Source: CAZHFA01 sp964534945
GTDB taxonomy: Bacteria; Bdellovibrionota_C; UBA2361; CAKMMH01
DNA: 48,272 nt
Assembly: GCA_964534945.1 (NCBI GenBank)
Contig: CAZHSB010000005.1
Span: forward strand, 1-48,272
Direction of reading: 5' to 3'
Shown here in pieces: positions 1 through 8,102 of this stretch. Position 1 is the stretch's first letter, and the number at the start of each line of letters is the position of its first letter. The notes beneath the pieces were generated by a model, which saw only the letters and a program-made list of their open reading frames with translations, did no database searches and was not told the DNA's origin. Position numbers and translations under genes: made by a program.

Positions 1-8
1 AAGGTAAA

Positions 9-812
9 ATGAGTTATTTAGATCAACTTGAAAATAATAGTATTTATATTATTAGGGAAGCATACCATCAATTCAAGCATATGGGACTTTTGTGGAGTAT
101 CGGAAAAGATTCTACAACGCTTTTATGGCTTTGCAGGAAAGCATTTTTCGGGAAAATTCCTTTTCCTGTCATGCATATTGATACAACGTTTAAATTTCCT
201 GAAATGTATGCGTATAGAGATAAGTATGCGAAAGAATGGGGATTAGACCTTATAATTGAAACTAATGAAGATGCGATAGCAAGAGGAATAAATTATAAAG
301 ATTATGATGCTTTTACTTGTTGTCATGAGTTAAAAACGATTGCTCTTCAAAAGGCGATAATTAAGCATGGCTTTGATGCTTTGTGTGTAGGTATAAGGCG
401 TGATGAGCATAGTATAAGAGCAAAAGAGAGGGTTTTTTCATCTCGTTCAATTGATTTTAAGTGGGATTATAAACATCAATCTCCAGAAATGTGGGATCAT
501 TATAAGGGTGATACTAATGAGGGGAAGCATGTAAGAATTCATCCACTTTTGCAATGGACTGAGCTTGATATTTGGAAATATATTCAAAGGGAAAATATTC
601 CAATTAATGAGCTTTATTTTGCTAAAGATGGCAAGCGTTACAGAAGTTTGGGCTGTATGCCAATTACAAAGCCTGTAGATTCTAATGCAGATACGATTGA
701 TAAAATCGTAGAGGAATTAAAAACTACAGATGTAGCAGAAAGATCTGGAAGATCTCAAGATAAAGAAACTGCGTATATGATGCAAAAATTAAGAAGTTTG
801 GGGTATATGTAA
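9..812 (+). CDS. cysD: Sulfate adenylyltransferase subunit 2
   Basis: This 267-residue protein is the small, adenylylating subunit of ATP sulfurylase. It makes adenosine 5'-phosphosulfate from sulfate and ATP in the cytoplasm, driven by the CysN GTPase. It belongs to the PP-loop (PAPS-reductase-like) family: the pyrophosphate loop reads SIGKDS at residues 30-35, and the CysD-typical GIRRDEHSIRAKER stretch is at about 128-141, followed by the WTELDIWKYI and RSLGCMPIT blocks. It is about 35 residues shorter than E. coli CysD, missing an internal loop before the LGC block. The ATG follows AAGG with a short spacer at the window edge. cysN begins one base after its stop, so the two are one operon. 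Anything upstream in the operon is outside the window. Confidence 0.96.
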   Translation: MSYLDQLENNSIYIIREAYHQFKHMGLLWSIGKDSTTLLWLCRKAFFGKIPFPVMHIDTTFKFPEMYAYRDKYAKEWGLDLIIETNEDAIARGINYKDYDAFTCCHELKTIALQKAIIKHGFDALCVGIRRDEHSIRAKERVFSSRSIDFKWDYKHQSPEMWDHYKGDTNEGKHVRIHPLLQWTELDIWKYIQRENIPINELYFAKDGKRYRSLGCMPITKPVDSNADTIDKIVEELKTTDVAERSGRSQDKETAYMMQKLRSLGYM

Positions 813-813
813 A

Positions 814-2049
814 ATGATGAAAGAAAGAGAACATTTAAATTTTGTAATAGTAGGTCATATTGACCATGGAAAAAGCACACTTATTGGAAGACTTTTGTAT
901 GATACTGACTCAATTCCTGAAAGCATAATTGATGATGTACGAGTTACATCGGAAGCGATAGGAAAAAAGATGGAGTTTGCTTATCTATTGGATTCTCTAA
1001 AAGAAGAAAGAGAGCAAAATATCACAATAGATACAACGCAAACTTTTTTTAAATCTGAAAAAAGAGATTATATTATAATTGATGCGCCTGGGCATAAAGA
1101 ATTTTTAAAGAATATGATAACGGGGGCATCTTTAGCAAATGCTGCTATTTTAATGGTTGATTCAAGTGTTGGGCTCCAAGAACAAAGCAGACGTCATGCT
1201 TTTATTTTAAGTCTTCTTGGCGTAAAACAAATAATTGTAGCGATCAACAAGATGGATTTAGTTGATTATAGACAAGATGTATACGAAAAATTAAAAAAGG
1301 AAGTTACAGAATTTCTAGCAAAAATTAATTTAACTCCAAGCTATATTATTCCTGTTTCTGCGCAAGAAGGCGACAATGTAGTAACTCCGTCAAAAAACAT
1401 GACTTGGTATTCTGATAATATCGTGTTAGATGCGCTAGATTCTTTTGAGCCTTCTGCATCTTTAGATAAAAAATCATTAAGATTTCCTGTTCAGGATATT
1501 TATACTATTGATGGTAAAAAAATATTTGTTGGAAAAGTTGAAAGTGGATCTTTAAAAAAAGGTGATGAAGTCGTAATTTTACCTAGAAATAAAAAGACTA
1601 CGATTGCAAGTATTGAAGTTTGGAAACAAATAAAGAATAAGGCAAAAACTGGAGATTCTATAGGACTTACTTTTAGTGATGATCTAGATTTAAAAAGAGG
1701 AGATATCGTTTGTGAGGGGGGAGAGCCAAAAGTTTTAACAAAGCTTAATGCGACAGTTTTTTGGATGGACTCTAAAGATTATTCATCAGACGATAAATTG
1801 ATTGTTAAATGCGCAACGCAAGAAGAACCTTGTAAAATAGTTTCAATTGAAAGCAGAATTGATTCATCGACACTTGATATTATAAAAGGTGATAATAATG
1901 CAATGAAGACAACAGAAGCTGCAAAGCTTACTCTTGAAGTAAAAGAGCCACTTGTTATCGAGGATTTTAACAATATTGAAGGACTTGGAAGATTTGTTTT
2001 TACAAGAGAAGATGGTGACATTGTTGCAGGAGGAATTTTCTCTGTCTAA
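814..2049 (+). CDS. cysN: Sulfate adenylyltransferase subunit 1 (GTPase)
   Basis: This is the regulatory GTPase subunit of ATP sulfurylase. GTP hydrolysis is known to drive APS formation by CysD. GTPase motifs are all present: P-loop GHIDHGKS at residues 14-21, the switch II DAPGH at about 90-94, NKMD at about 144-147 and SAQEG near 184. Two beta-barrel domains follow, as in EF-Tu relatives. At 411 residues it is a short CysN, with no C-terminal APS kinase (CysC) fusion; E. coli CysN is about 475. Two adjacent ATGs (814 and 817) are possible starts. It lies one base after cysD and is followed by a strong hairpin terminator. No cysC or cysH is visible, so where APS goes next cannot be read from this window. 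Confidence 0.96.
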   Translation: MMKEREHLNFVIVGHIDHGKSTLIGRLLYDTDSIPESIIDDVRVTSEAIGKKMEFAYLLDSLKEEREQNITIDTTQTFFKSEKRDYIIIDAPGHKEFLKNMITGASLANAAILMVDSSVGLQEQSRRHAFILSLLGVKQIIVAINKMDLVDYRQDVYEKLKKEVTEFLAKINLTPSYIIPVSAQEGDNVVTPSKNMTWYSDNIVLDALDSFEPSASLDKKSLRFPVQDIYTIDGKKIFVGKVESGSLKKGDEVVILPRNKKTTIASIEVWKQIKNKAKTGDSIGLTFSDDLDLKRGDIVCEGGEPKVLTKLNATVFWMDSKDYSSDDKLIVKCATQEEPCKIVSIESRIDSSTLDIIKGDNNAMKTTEAAKLTLEVKEPLVIEDFNNIEGLGRFVFTREDGDIVAGGIFSV

Positions 2050-2076
2050 ATAAAAATTTTTTAAGTTTTAGTAAAT

Positions 2077-2129
2077 AAAAAAACATACCATAATTAGTTA
2101 ATTAAAAACTAATCTTGGTATGTTTTTTT
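2077..2129. terminator. Bidirectional hairpin terminator
   Basis: A 14-bp perfect inverted repeat (2077-2090 and 2116-2129; core ACATACCA/TGGTATGT) is flanked by A-runs on the left and T-runs on the right. A second nested stem (2093-2099 with 2107-2113) sits inside. It lies between the convergent cysN and acidic-protein genes and has a U-run in both directions, so it can end both transcripts. Confidence 0.9.
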
Positions 2130-2181
2130 ATTATTACACTAATCTAATTAACTAGATTTTTTAGGTGAAAAAAACAATTAA

Positions 2182-2694
2182 TTATTTTCTTTTTCCCTTA
2201 CTCTTTGTGGCTGATTTTCCTTTTTTCTTTGGATAATCATCTTCATCGTCTTCGTCTTCATCGTAGTCATCATCATCTTCTTCATCATAATCATCGTCGT
2301 CTTCGTCTTCATCGTAATCATCAATGTCGATATCATCATCGTCCTCATCAAATTCATCATCTTGTGAATCATCATCAGCACTTTCAGTTTCTTCTGAAAA
2401 ACAATTTGGATCTAATTCTTCCAATGCATCGATAAGTGTTGAAAAAATTGCGGCGAATTCTTCTGTAGATACATCATCGGAATCAATTACTCCATCAATC
2501 GCTAATTTTATCTCTGATACCATAGCTGTGTCTACCTCTTCTGCTAATTCTTCATCTAAATTGCTCTCCTCAGTTTCATCATCTTTTTCGTCCTCAGTGT
2601 TATATTTTTCTTCTAACTCTTCTTGAAGCTCTGCATAAGCCTCAGCTAATTGTGATAATGCTGATGTTAATTTGTCAGTTGCATGTGATGCCAT
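2182..2694 (-). CDS. Highly acidic protein with Asp-rich tail, unknown function
   Basis: I do not recognise the family of this 170-residue protein. The first ~115 residues are a Glu/Leu-rich, helix-like region that could form coiled coils. The last part is an Asp-rich low-complexity tract (about residues 100-155, mostly D/E/Y) that ends in a short strongly basic tail, KKKGKSATKSKGKRK. There is no signal peptide or membrane segment, so it is probably cytoplasmic. The start is well supported by an AAAAGGAG ribosome-binding site 8-10 bases upstream. The architecture loosely recalls acidic nucleic-acid-mimic or chaperone tails (RNA polymerase delta also has an acidic tail), but no homology is claimed. 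The encoding DNA is full of GAT/GAA-type repeats, which produces several spurious reading frames on both strands here. Confidence 0.85.
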   Translation of the reverse strand: MASHATDKLTSALSQLAEAYAELQEELEEKYNTEDEKDDETEESNLDEELAEEVDTAMVSEIKLAIDGVIDSDDVSTEEFAAIFSTLIDALEELDPNCFSEETESADDDSQDDEFDEDDDDIDIDDYDEDEDDDDYDEEDDDDYDEDEDDEDDYPKKKGKSATKSKGKRK

Positions 2695-2750
2695 TTTTTA
2701 TTACTCCTTTTAAAAGTGTTACCAAACTACAATTAACTACCGTGTCATAA

Positions 2751-2779
2751 AATATAGCATCATTCCTTGATGCTTTAAG
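2751..2779 (-). promoter_or_regulatory. Candidate promoter with operator-like dyad for the acidic-protein gene
   Basis: On the minus strand a TATATT -10 box (2756-2751) is directly preceded by a 17-bp dyad (2757-2773) with perfect 6-bp arms GCATCA/TGATGC. The dyad fills exactly the position of the -10/-35 spacer; the -35 (CTTAAA-like) is weak. This geometry is typical of a repressor or MerR-type site, but the protein is unknown. Confidence 0.4.
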
Positions 2780-2933
2780 AAAGTAGTAAAATAAATTTTA
2801 TATATCAATATCCTAAAAATCATATATAAATCAATAGAAAAAATAAAAAAAATTAAAAATAATCTATTGGAATAAACTTTTTGCCAACATATACTAAAAG
2901 TAGTTTTTTTTATATTATTTTTAAAGTTGTACC

Positions 2934-5498
2934 ATGGCAGAAAAAAGAAGAGCGACCAAAAGACAAAAAAGTCAGGGAGTCGTAAGCAAAGCAGTTGATA
3001 AAAAACCAAAAGAGAAAGCTCCTGTTAAAAGTTTTGATGGGGAGCTTGCGTTGTTTTTTTTAGGAACGGGAATAATTTTTTTGCTTTGTAGTATTTTATC
3101 ATTATCTCCATATCAAAGCGATGGCACATTAGATGCATCTAAGGTTTCTAATAATTTAATGGGGCCTGCAGGGCATTTTGTCGCTACGTTATTGCGTGGG
3201 AGCCTTGGCTGGTCATCTTTTATTATAGTCGGGTGGCTCTCATTAGCTATTGCACTAAATATTGATAAATTGAAGAAAAAAGGAAAAAAGCAAGATGATA
3301 AGTTAAAATATCGTTTTGAAATAAGGTTTCTTTCCATAGTGCTTAGTATTATTTGTTTTTCAACTTTTTGGGCTTTGTTTTTTAAAGATGCTGGCGGAGG
3401 TAGTATTGGAATTACAGTAGGAAAAATTTTTGAAAAGTATATTGGAAAGTTGGGAACAGCCATTCTTTCGATTAGCTTTTTTTTGGTTTCATGTAGCTTC
3501 GCTTTAAATTATACAATTTCTGATTTAGGAAAAACTTTCTTTAAGTCGTTGGGGACATTTCTTAAATATGTTTTTTTGGTTATTCCGTATTATCTTTATG
3601 CTTCATGCGTGTTCGTTTTGCAAAATGTGTTCTCACCGTTTAAAAAATATTTTTCAATATTTTTTCCTAAAAAAGATGAAGATTTAGAAGAAGATTTTCC
3701 ACTTCCGAAACCAAGAAGGAGGAAAAATATAATACAAGAAGATTTAGATGGCGAAGAAAGTGATGATGAAAAATATTATAATAGGGATTTTGAAATAGTT
3801 GTAAAAAGAAATAATTCAAAGAGTTCAGAAAGTTCATTAAAAGAAGTTGATAAGGCAATTCGAAATGCTCAAAAAAATTCGATGGCTTGGTGTGATGATG
3901 AAAAATATATAAATTATATACCGCCAAGTTTAAGCCTTCTAAAAAAATCTTCTCTTGATGCTATTTCTGTTGAAGATGATGATGAGCTTGTTGAAAAATC
4001 TAGAATAATAGAAAAAAAACTAAAAGATTTTGGAATATTGGGACATGTAAAGGAGGTTCATTTAGGACCGGTAATTACTCTTTTTGAATTTGAGCCTGCG
4101 CCTGGTGTTAGAGTGGGAAGAATCGCGGCCTTGCAAGGAGATTTGGCTATGGGATTAAAAGCAAGCTCAATTAGAATAATTGCGCCAATCCCAAAGAAAG
4201 GGACTGTGGGAATTGAAGTTCCAAATAAGAACAGAGATTTAGTAAGATTAAGGGATATCTTAGAAAGTGAAGAGTTTGTAAAGGCTCAATCTATTTTATC
4301 GGTTCCTATCGGAAAAGATATTTATGGTGAGGCAATGGTTGCAGATATTGCTTCTATGCCACATTTATTAATTGCAGGTGCAACTGGAACTGGAAAATCA
4401 GTCTTTATCAATACACTTTTAATCAGTTTATTATATCGTGCTAATCCTGCAGAACTTGGGCTTATCTTAGTAGATCCAAAGATATTAGAGTTAAGCGTTT
4501 ATGAGGGTATCCCTCACTTAAAAGTTCCTGTTGTTACAACACCAAAACAAGCCCATGCTGTGCTACTTTGGGCAATTGACGAAATGGAGAGACGGTATAA
4601 ATTAATGCAAAAATATGGTGTTAGAAATATTGATGGGTATAACGCTATTGTGAGGGGGGATATTAAATTAGATACCCCAATAAGAGATTTTAAGAAGAAA
4701 AATTATATTGAGTTAAACGATGATAGTGTCGTAGAAGATGGTATTGTTGAAAGCGAAAAAGAGTTACAAGATTCGTCCTTAGTCGGGGGAAGTGCTGAAA
4801 AGTTAAGACCTCTTGCTAAGATTGTGATCGTAATTGATGAGCTTGCTGATTTAATGTTTTCTGTAGGAAGAGACATAGAAGATGCGATAACAAGGCTTGC
4901 ACAAAAAGCCAGAGCTTCTGGAATACACCTAATTTTGGCTACGCAAAGGCCATCGGTAGATGTTATTACGGGGCTTATTAAAGCAAATTTTCCTGCAAGA
5001 ATTTCATTTAGAGTTTCTAGTAGCTTTGATTCGAAGACTATTTTGGATTCTGTCGGAGCTGAAAAACTTTTAGGAAAAGGCGATATGCTTTATATGGAAC
5101 CTGGCGGAGTTTCAAATAAGAGAGTGCATGGTGCATTTGTATCTGATTCAGAAGTTATGAAAGTTATAAATAGTATAAAACAACAGGCAAAACCAAATTA
5201 TGATGAGCAAATTATAAAAATGTGTGAAAAGCTTTCTAAAGACAATGATGAGGCTGATACAGATGAAGACGAGGAAAGAGATGAGCTTTATGATAAAGCT
5301 GTAGAATTTGTTATACAAAAGGGACAAGCTTCTACATCAATGATTCAACGTGTTTTTAGAATTGGATATAATCGTGCTGCAAGGATAATAGATTCAATGG
5401 AAAGAGATGGAATTATTGGTCCTATGGATGGTGCAAAACCAAGAGAAGTGTTCGCAAATTCAAATGATAGAGATGAAGATATGGCTCATGGTGAGTAA
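2934..5498 (+). CDS. ftsK: DNA translocase FtsK/SpoIIIE family
   Basis: This 854-residue protein is a septum-located, ATP-driven DNA pump that moves chromosome termini apart at division. It has a basic N-terminus, then four or five membrane segments within residues ~35-225, then an acidic/basic linker with PRRRKN. The motor domain follows, with Walker A GATGTGKS at about 482-489, the hallmark DPKILELSVYEGIPHL, and Walker B IVIVIDELADLMF at about 632. A C-terminal winged-helix gamma domain (about 775-840, ending in MERDGIIGPMDGAKPREV) reads KOPS-like DNA sites. An acidic insertion of about 50 residues between GYNA and the Walker B strand is longer than in SpoIIIE. The ATG has no clear Shine-Dalgarno; a TATATT box lies 17-22 bases upstream. 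It converges on rsmI. Confidence 0.97.
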   Translation: MAEKRRATKRQKSQGVVSKAVDKKPKEKAPVKSFDGELALFFLGTGIIFLLCSILSLSPYQSDGTLDASKVSNNLMGPAGHFVATLLRGSLGWSSFIIVGWLSLAIALNIDKLKKKGKKQDDKLKYRFEIRFLSIVLSIICFSTFWALFFKDAGGGSIGITVGKIFEKYIGKLGTAILSISFFLVSCSFALNYTISDLGKTFFKSLGTFLKYVFLVIPYYLYASCVFVLQNVFSPFKKYFSIFFPKKDEDLEEDFPLPKPRRRKNIIQEDLDGEESDDEKYYNRDFEIVVKRNNSKSSESSLKEVDKAIRNAQKNSMAWCDDEKYINYIPPSLSLLKKSSLDAISVEDDDELVEKSRIIEKKLKDFGILGHVKEVHLGPVITLFEFEPAPGVRVGRIAALQGDLAMGLKASSIRIIAPIPKKGTVGIEVPNKNRDLVRLRDILESEEFVKAQSILSVPIGKDIYGEAMVADIASMPHLLIAGATGTGKSVFINTLLISLLYRANPAELGLILVDPKILELSVYEGIPHLKVPVVTTPKQAHAVLLWAIDEMERRYKLMQKYGVRNIDGYNAIVRGDIKLDTPIRDFKKKNYIELNDDSVVEDGIVESEKELQDSSLVGGSAEKLRPLAKIVIVIDELADLMFSVGRDIEDAITRLAQKARASGIHLILATQRPSVDVITGLIKANFPARISFRVSSSFDSKTILDSVGAEKLLGKGDMLYMEPGGVSNKRVHGAFVSDSEVMKVINSIKQQAKPNYDEQIIKMCEKLSKDNDEADTDEDEERDELYDKAVEFVIQKGQASTSMIQRVFRIGYNRAARIIDSMERDGIIGPMDGAKPREVFANSNDRDEDMAHGE

Positions 5499-5510
5499 CG
5501 TTTTTCTTTT

Positions 5511-6401
5511 TTAATTTTTAAAAAGATTTTTTAAATTTAAAGATGCTTTATAAATATCATCTTTTTCAAATCCAAGTCTTTTAGAATTTAGATTTTTGAT
5601 GGCTGTTTTTAGAGATATTTTTTCTTGTACCATGTTTTCAATTAGCAAGGCTTCTAGAGAGGCTAGTTGATTTTCATTATTGTTTAGAGATGAAACATCT
5701 TTATTTTTATTATTGATGGACCTAGTTTCGATTACTAAACAATATTCACCTTTTCCATATGAGGGATTTTCTTTTAACATTGCTAGAACTTGTCCAGAAG
5801 TTCCTCTATAAGTTTTCTCAAATTTTTTTGTTAAATCGTTGCAAAGGCAAATATTAAAAGTAGGAAATTCGTTAGATGTAATTTCCATAGTTTTTAAAAT
5901 CCTTTTTGGGGATTCATAAAAGACAAAAATATTGTTTAATGTATCATTATTTATTTTGTTAAAAATATTTAAAATTTCTTTTTTAGATCTTGGCAAAAAT
6001 CCTAAAAATGAGAATGACAAGGCATTAAACCCACAAATTGATATTGCTGTGGTCGTGGCGCATGCCCCAGGAATACCAAAAACTTCGATATCATTTTTTA
6101 TTGCTTCCTTTACTAAAATATATCCTGGATCTGATATACAAGGAGTTCCAGCATCTGATATAACTCCAACGTTTTTTCCATCTAATAATTCTTTTATAAA
6201 AAATGAAACTTTTGAAGATTCATTAAATTTATGGTTTGAAATTAATTTATTTTTTATATCAAAAGCATTTAGTAAAATCGCTGATTTTCTTGTATCCTCA
6301 ACTGCTATTAAGTCTACTTTTCGCAATGTATTTATGGCGCGTTCTGAGATATCTTCTAAATTTCCAATTGGTGTTGCAATAACATATAACTTTCCTGTCA
6401 T
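5511..6401 (-). CDS. rsmI: 16S rRNA (cytidine-1402-2'-O)-methyltransferase
   Basis: RsmI methylates the ribose of C1402 in the decoding centre of 16S rRNA using SAM. The 296-residue protein has the tetrapyrrole-methylase fold signatures of the family: YVIATPIGNLEDIS at the N-terminus, AVEDTRKS near residue 35, ISDAGTPCISDPGY near 80-93 and the PGACA loop near 110. A variable C-terminal tail follows. Length matches the family. The ATG lacks a Shine-Dalgarno, but a perfect TATAAT lies 7 bases upstream (see the -10 entry), so the transcript may be leaderless. It is convergent with ftsK (13-bp gap). Confidence 0.96.
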   Translation of the reverse strand: MTGKLYVIATPIGNLEDISERAINTLRKVDLIAVEDTRKSAILLNAFDIKNKLISNHKFNESSKVSFFIKELLDGKNVGVISDAGTPCISDPGYILVKEAIKNDIEVFGIPGACATTTAISICGFNALSFSFLGFLPRSKKEILNIFNKINNDTLNNIFVFYESPKRILKTMEITSNEFPTFNICLCNDLTKKFEKTYRGTSGQVLAMLKENPSYGKGEYCLVIETRSINNKNKDVSSLNNNENQLASLEALLIENMVQEKISLKTAIKNLNSKRLGFEKDDIYKASLNLKNLFKN

Positions 6402-6408
6402 AATCTTT

Positions 6409-6414
6409 ATTATA
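6409..6414 (-). promoter_or_regulatory. -10 box (TATAAT) just upstream of rsmI
   Basis: A perfect TATAAT on the minus strand ends 7 bases before the rsmI ATG. The expected transcription start therefore falls on or next to the start codon. No convincing -35 was found, and in AT-rich DNA such hexamers also arise by chance. Confidence 0.4.
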
Positions 6415-6440
6415 TAGTTCTTATAATAAAAATGCTATTC

Positions 6441-7115
6441 TTAAAGTTTTACGTTGTCGAAGTATTTCTTTACTTGAGTTAAATCTTTTACATCTACTTT
6501 TTGGACATCTTCTTTTAACTTTGAAAATTTTTTGAAATCTTTTTCTTTAACAAAATTTTTAAAATAATCTGGATTCTGTTGAACTCCTAAAATCGTAATT
6601 ATAAAAAGCCAAGCGAATGTGATTACTACATTTTTAATAAGTCCAATTGAGTGAATAAAGATATGAAATAATGCATATAAGAGAATTCCCAACATGATGA
6701 CATATTTTAATTCTTTAAGTGAAGAATTTTCAAAAGTTGGCGTTCCTATAACAAAAGTTAAAATTAAAATTAGTGAAAAGCTAACTAAATTTTTTATTAA
6801 TTTAGGATATTCTGCTCCCTCTGTTTTCTTTTTTACTACGAAGGCTCTAAAGAATATACAAATTACCCAAATTCCGAGTACTTGAAATTCTGGAGAAATA
6901 GGGAAAGTTTCACTTAATGTATTGTTTAGTGTTTCATTTTCTAATGCAAGATAGCTACCGTATGAAAGGGGGATTAATATTAAAAATGGAATTCTAACTA
7001 ACAGTCCTACAAAAATAAGACTTAATAAAATCCATTCTGTTAATGATAATTTTGTTAAAATCTCAGTTATCATTCCACAGTAATTTTCATATAAATTAAT
7101 AAAAGTTTCTTCCAT
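6441..7115 (-). CDS. Multipass membrane protein, unknown function
   Basis: I do not recognise this 224-residue protein. It has about six hydrophobic segments: two close together at residues 22-60, one at about 78-92, two at about 108-150 and one at about 160-180. A charged, Lys/Asp-rich cytoplasmic-looking tail of about 45 residues follows (KDFKKFSKLKEDVQKVD). The start is supported by AAGGAGC 7 bases upstream of the ATG. It lies upstream of rsmI in the same direction and downstream of the ComEA-like gene. No catalytic motif is visible. Confidence 0.85.
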   Translation of the reverse strand: MEETFINLYENYCGMITEILTKLSLTEWILLSLIFVGLLVRIPFLILIPLSYGSYLALENETLNNTLSETFPISPEFQVLGIWVICIFFRAFVVKKKTEGAEYPKLIKNLVSFSLILILTFVIGTPTFENSSLKELKYVIMLGILLYALFHIFIHSIGLIKNVVITFAWLFIITILGVQQNPDYFKNFVKEKDFKKFSKLKEDVQKVDVKDLTQVKKYFDNVKL

Positions 7116-7201
7116 GCCTAGCTCCTTCCGTGTGTGTTAACCTGCTCTTAGAGTTTTGTCGTAAAAAAAGCTTTTTTTTTAATAAAATGGAGCTATATTT
7201 C

Positions 7202-7561
7202 CTAAAAGAAGAATATCTTTGCGATTTTTCTAGATTTTTTCTTACCAATTCCTCTAATTTTTTCAATCTTTAAAATGAAATCAAGTTTATTACTAGGTGA
7301 GGATTTTAATATGTCCTTTATTTTTATAGCTTGTTCTAGAGATAAACCGCTTATTTGTTGAATTTCCCATAAAGATGGAGAATATTCTAAGGACGGTAGG
7401 TTTATAGCTAAATAATCTTCTAATTTTGGGATTTTTAAATCATAAGTCCTTATTATCGGTGTTTCTGTTAGTTTATTAAAAAAATAGCAAAAAACCATAA
7501 AAGATAATATTTGAAAGTAAAAAAATTTTTTTCGGTCCATAAAAATGATATCGTTATTCAC
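7202..7561 (-). CDS. ComEA-like helix-hairpin-helix protein
   Basis: This small 119-residue protein has an N-terminal hydrophobic anchor (residues ~10-28) and a C-terminal region with two helix-hairpin-helix motifs. The first includes ISGLSLEQAIKIKDIL at about 70-85. The second is LKIEKIRGIGKKKSRKIAKIF at about 97-117, where the GIG hairpin and following lysines should contact the DNA backbone. This is the layout of ComEA, the periplasmic DNA receptor in natural competence, though small HhH proteins also have other roles. Translation starts either at GTG (7561) or at an in-frame ATG 7 codons later (7540); neither has a strong ribosome-binding site. Confidence 0.75.
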   Translation of the reverse strand: MNNDIIFMDRKKFFYFQILSFMVFCYFFNKLTETPIIRTYDLKIPKLEDYLAINLPSLEYSPSLWEIQQISGLSLEQAIKIKDILKSSPSNKLDFILKIEKIRGIGKKKSRKIAKIFFF

Positions 7562-7640
7562 TTTTTAAAAGGTTCTTAATTTTTTATTTGAATTAAATAC
7601 AAAATAAGTTAGAATTCGTTGCTAGATGCTCGGCAGTATC

Positions 7641-7659
7641 AAAAAAAGAAAGGGGATCT
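7641..7659 (+). promoter_or_regulatory. Ribosome-binding leader, 19-base identical copy also before the gene at 14352
   Basis: An A-rich leader with AAAGGGGATCT precedes the ATG at 7665. The same 19 bases occur at 14327-14345 before the start at 14352. It contains a strong purine Shine-Dalgarno and decides the start of the secreted protein gene. Confidence 0.55.
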
Positions 7660-7664
7660 TTACT

Positions 7665-8036
7665 ATGAAAAGATTTCTTTTGATGGTTTTTGCGATGGCT
7701 TTGATTTTTAGTTTTAAAAATCAAACTTTTTCGCAAGAGAGACGTGGAGGGCCGCCGCCTAATCCGCAAATTAGGAATCAAGGACCGCATTTTTCCCAAC
7801 ACAACTGGGAACAACGACCTGCCCCGCCACCGCCTCCCAAAAGAGAGTATAGGCCTGCGCCGCCACCAAGATATTACAACTATGGAAGTGGTTACAATTC
7901 ATATTACGGAGGAGATTATTATCGTCCCCGTTATTATGGAGGAAATTATTATGGGGAACCTCGGTTGCATTTAAATATCGGCGGAGGAAGACCTTCTGGA
8001 TCTTTTTCCGCAGGTGGTTTTTCGATCAGCTTTTAG
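7665..8036 (+). CDS. Secreted Pro/Tyr/Gly-rich small protein
   Basis: A 123-residue protein starting at the ATG preceded by AAAGGGGATCT; an upstream in-frame ATG at 7626 has no ribosome-binding site. Residues 1-24 form a classical signal peptide (MKRFLLMVFAMALIFSF, cleavage likely after TFS). The mature part has no globular look: it is rich in Pro, Tyr, Gly and Arg, with PPPP runs and repeated YYGG/YYG units, ending in a GGGRPSGSFSAGGFSISF-type tail. Such proteins are usually surface or periplasmic structural proteins; no family is assigned. It ends in front of a bidirectional terminator. Confidence 0.8.
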   Translation: MKRFLLMVFAMALIFSFKNQTFSQERRGGPPPNPQIRNQGPHFSQHNWEQRPAPPPPPKREYRPAPPPRYYNYGSGYNSYYGGDYYRPRYYGGNYYGEPRLHLNIGGGRPSGSFSAGGFSISF

Positions 8037-8065
8037 TTGATAGGAAAGCCAATTTATGGTTTTAC

Positions 8066-8102
8066 AAAAAACAGAAACTTATGCCGAGTATCTGTTTTTT
8101 TT
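8066..8102. terminator. Hairpin terminator between convergent genes
   Basis: A 10-bp perfect stem (8066-8075 and 8091-8100, core ACAGA/TCTGT) has a 15-base loop, A-run on the left and T-run on the right. It can end the secreted-protein transcript in one direction and the TonB-like transcript (stop codon at 8101) in the other. Confidence 0.8.

Noticed and set aside
2178..2626. Open frames on both strands overlapping the acidic-protein gene (His-rich, Met-rich and Ser-rich translations)
   Set aside because: They are by-products of GAT/GAA-type codon repeats in the acidic gene, with biased nonsense compositions and no ribosome-binding sites.
5932..6417. 161-codon plus-strand frame opposite rsmI
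   Set aside because: It is the antisense shadow of a clear rsmI gene.
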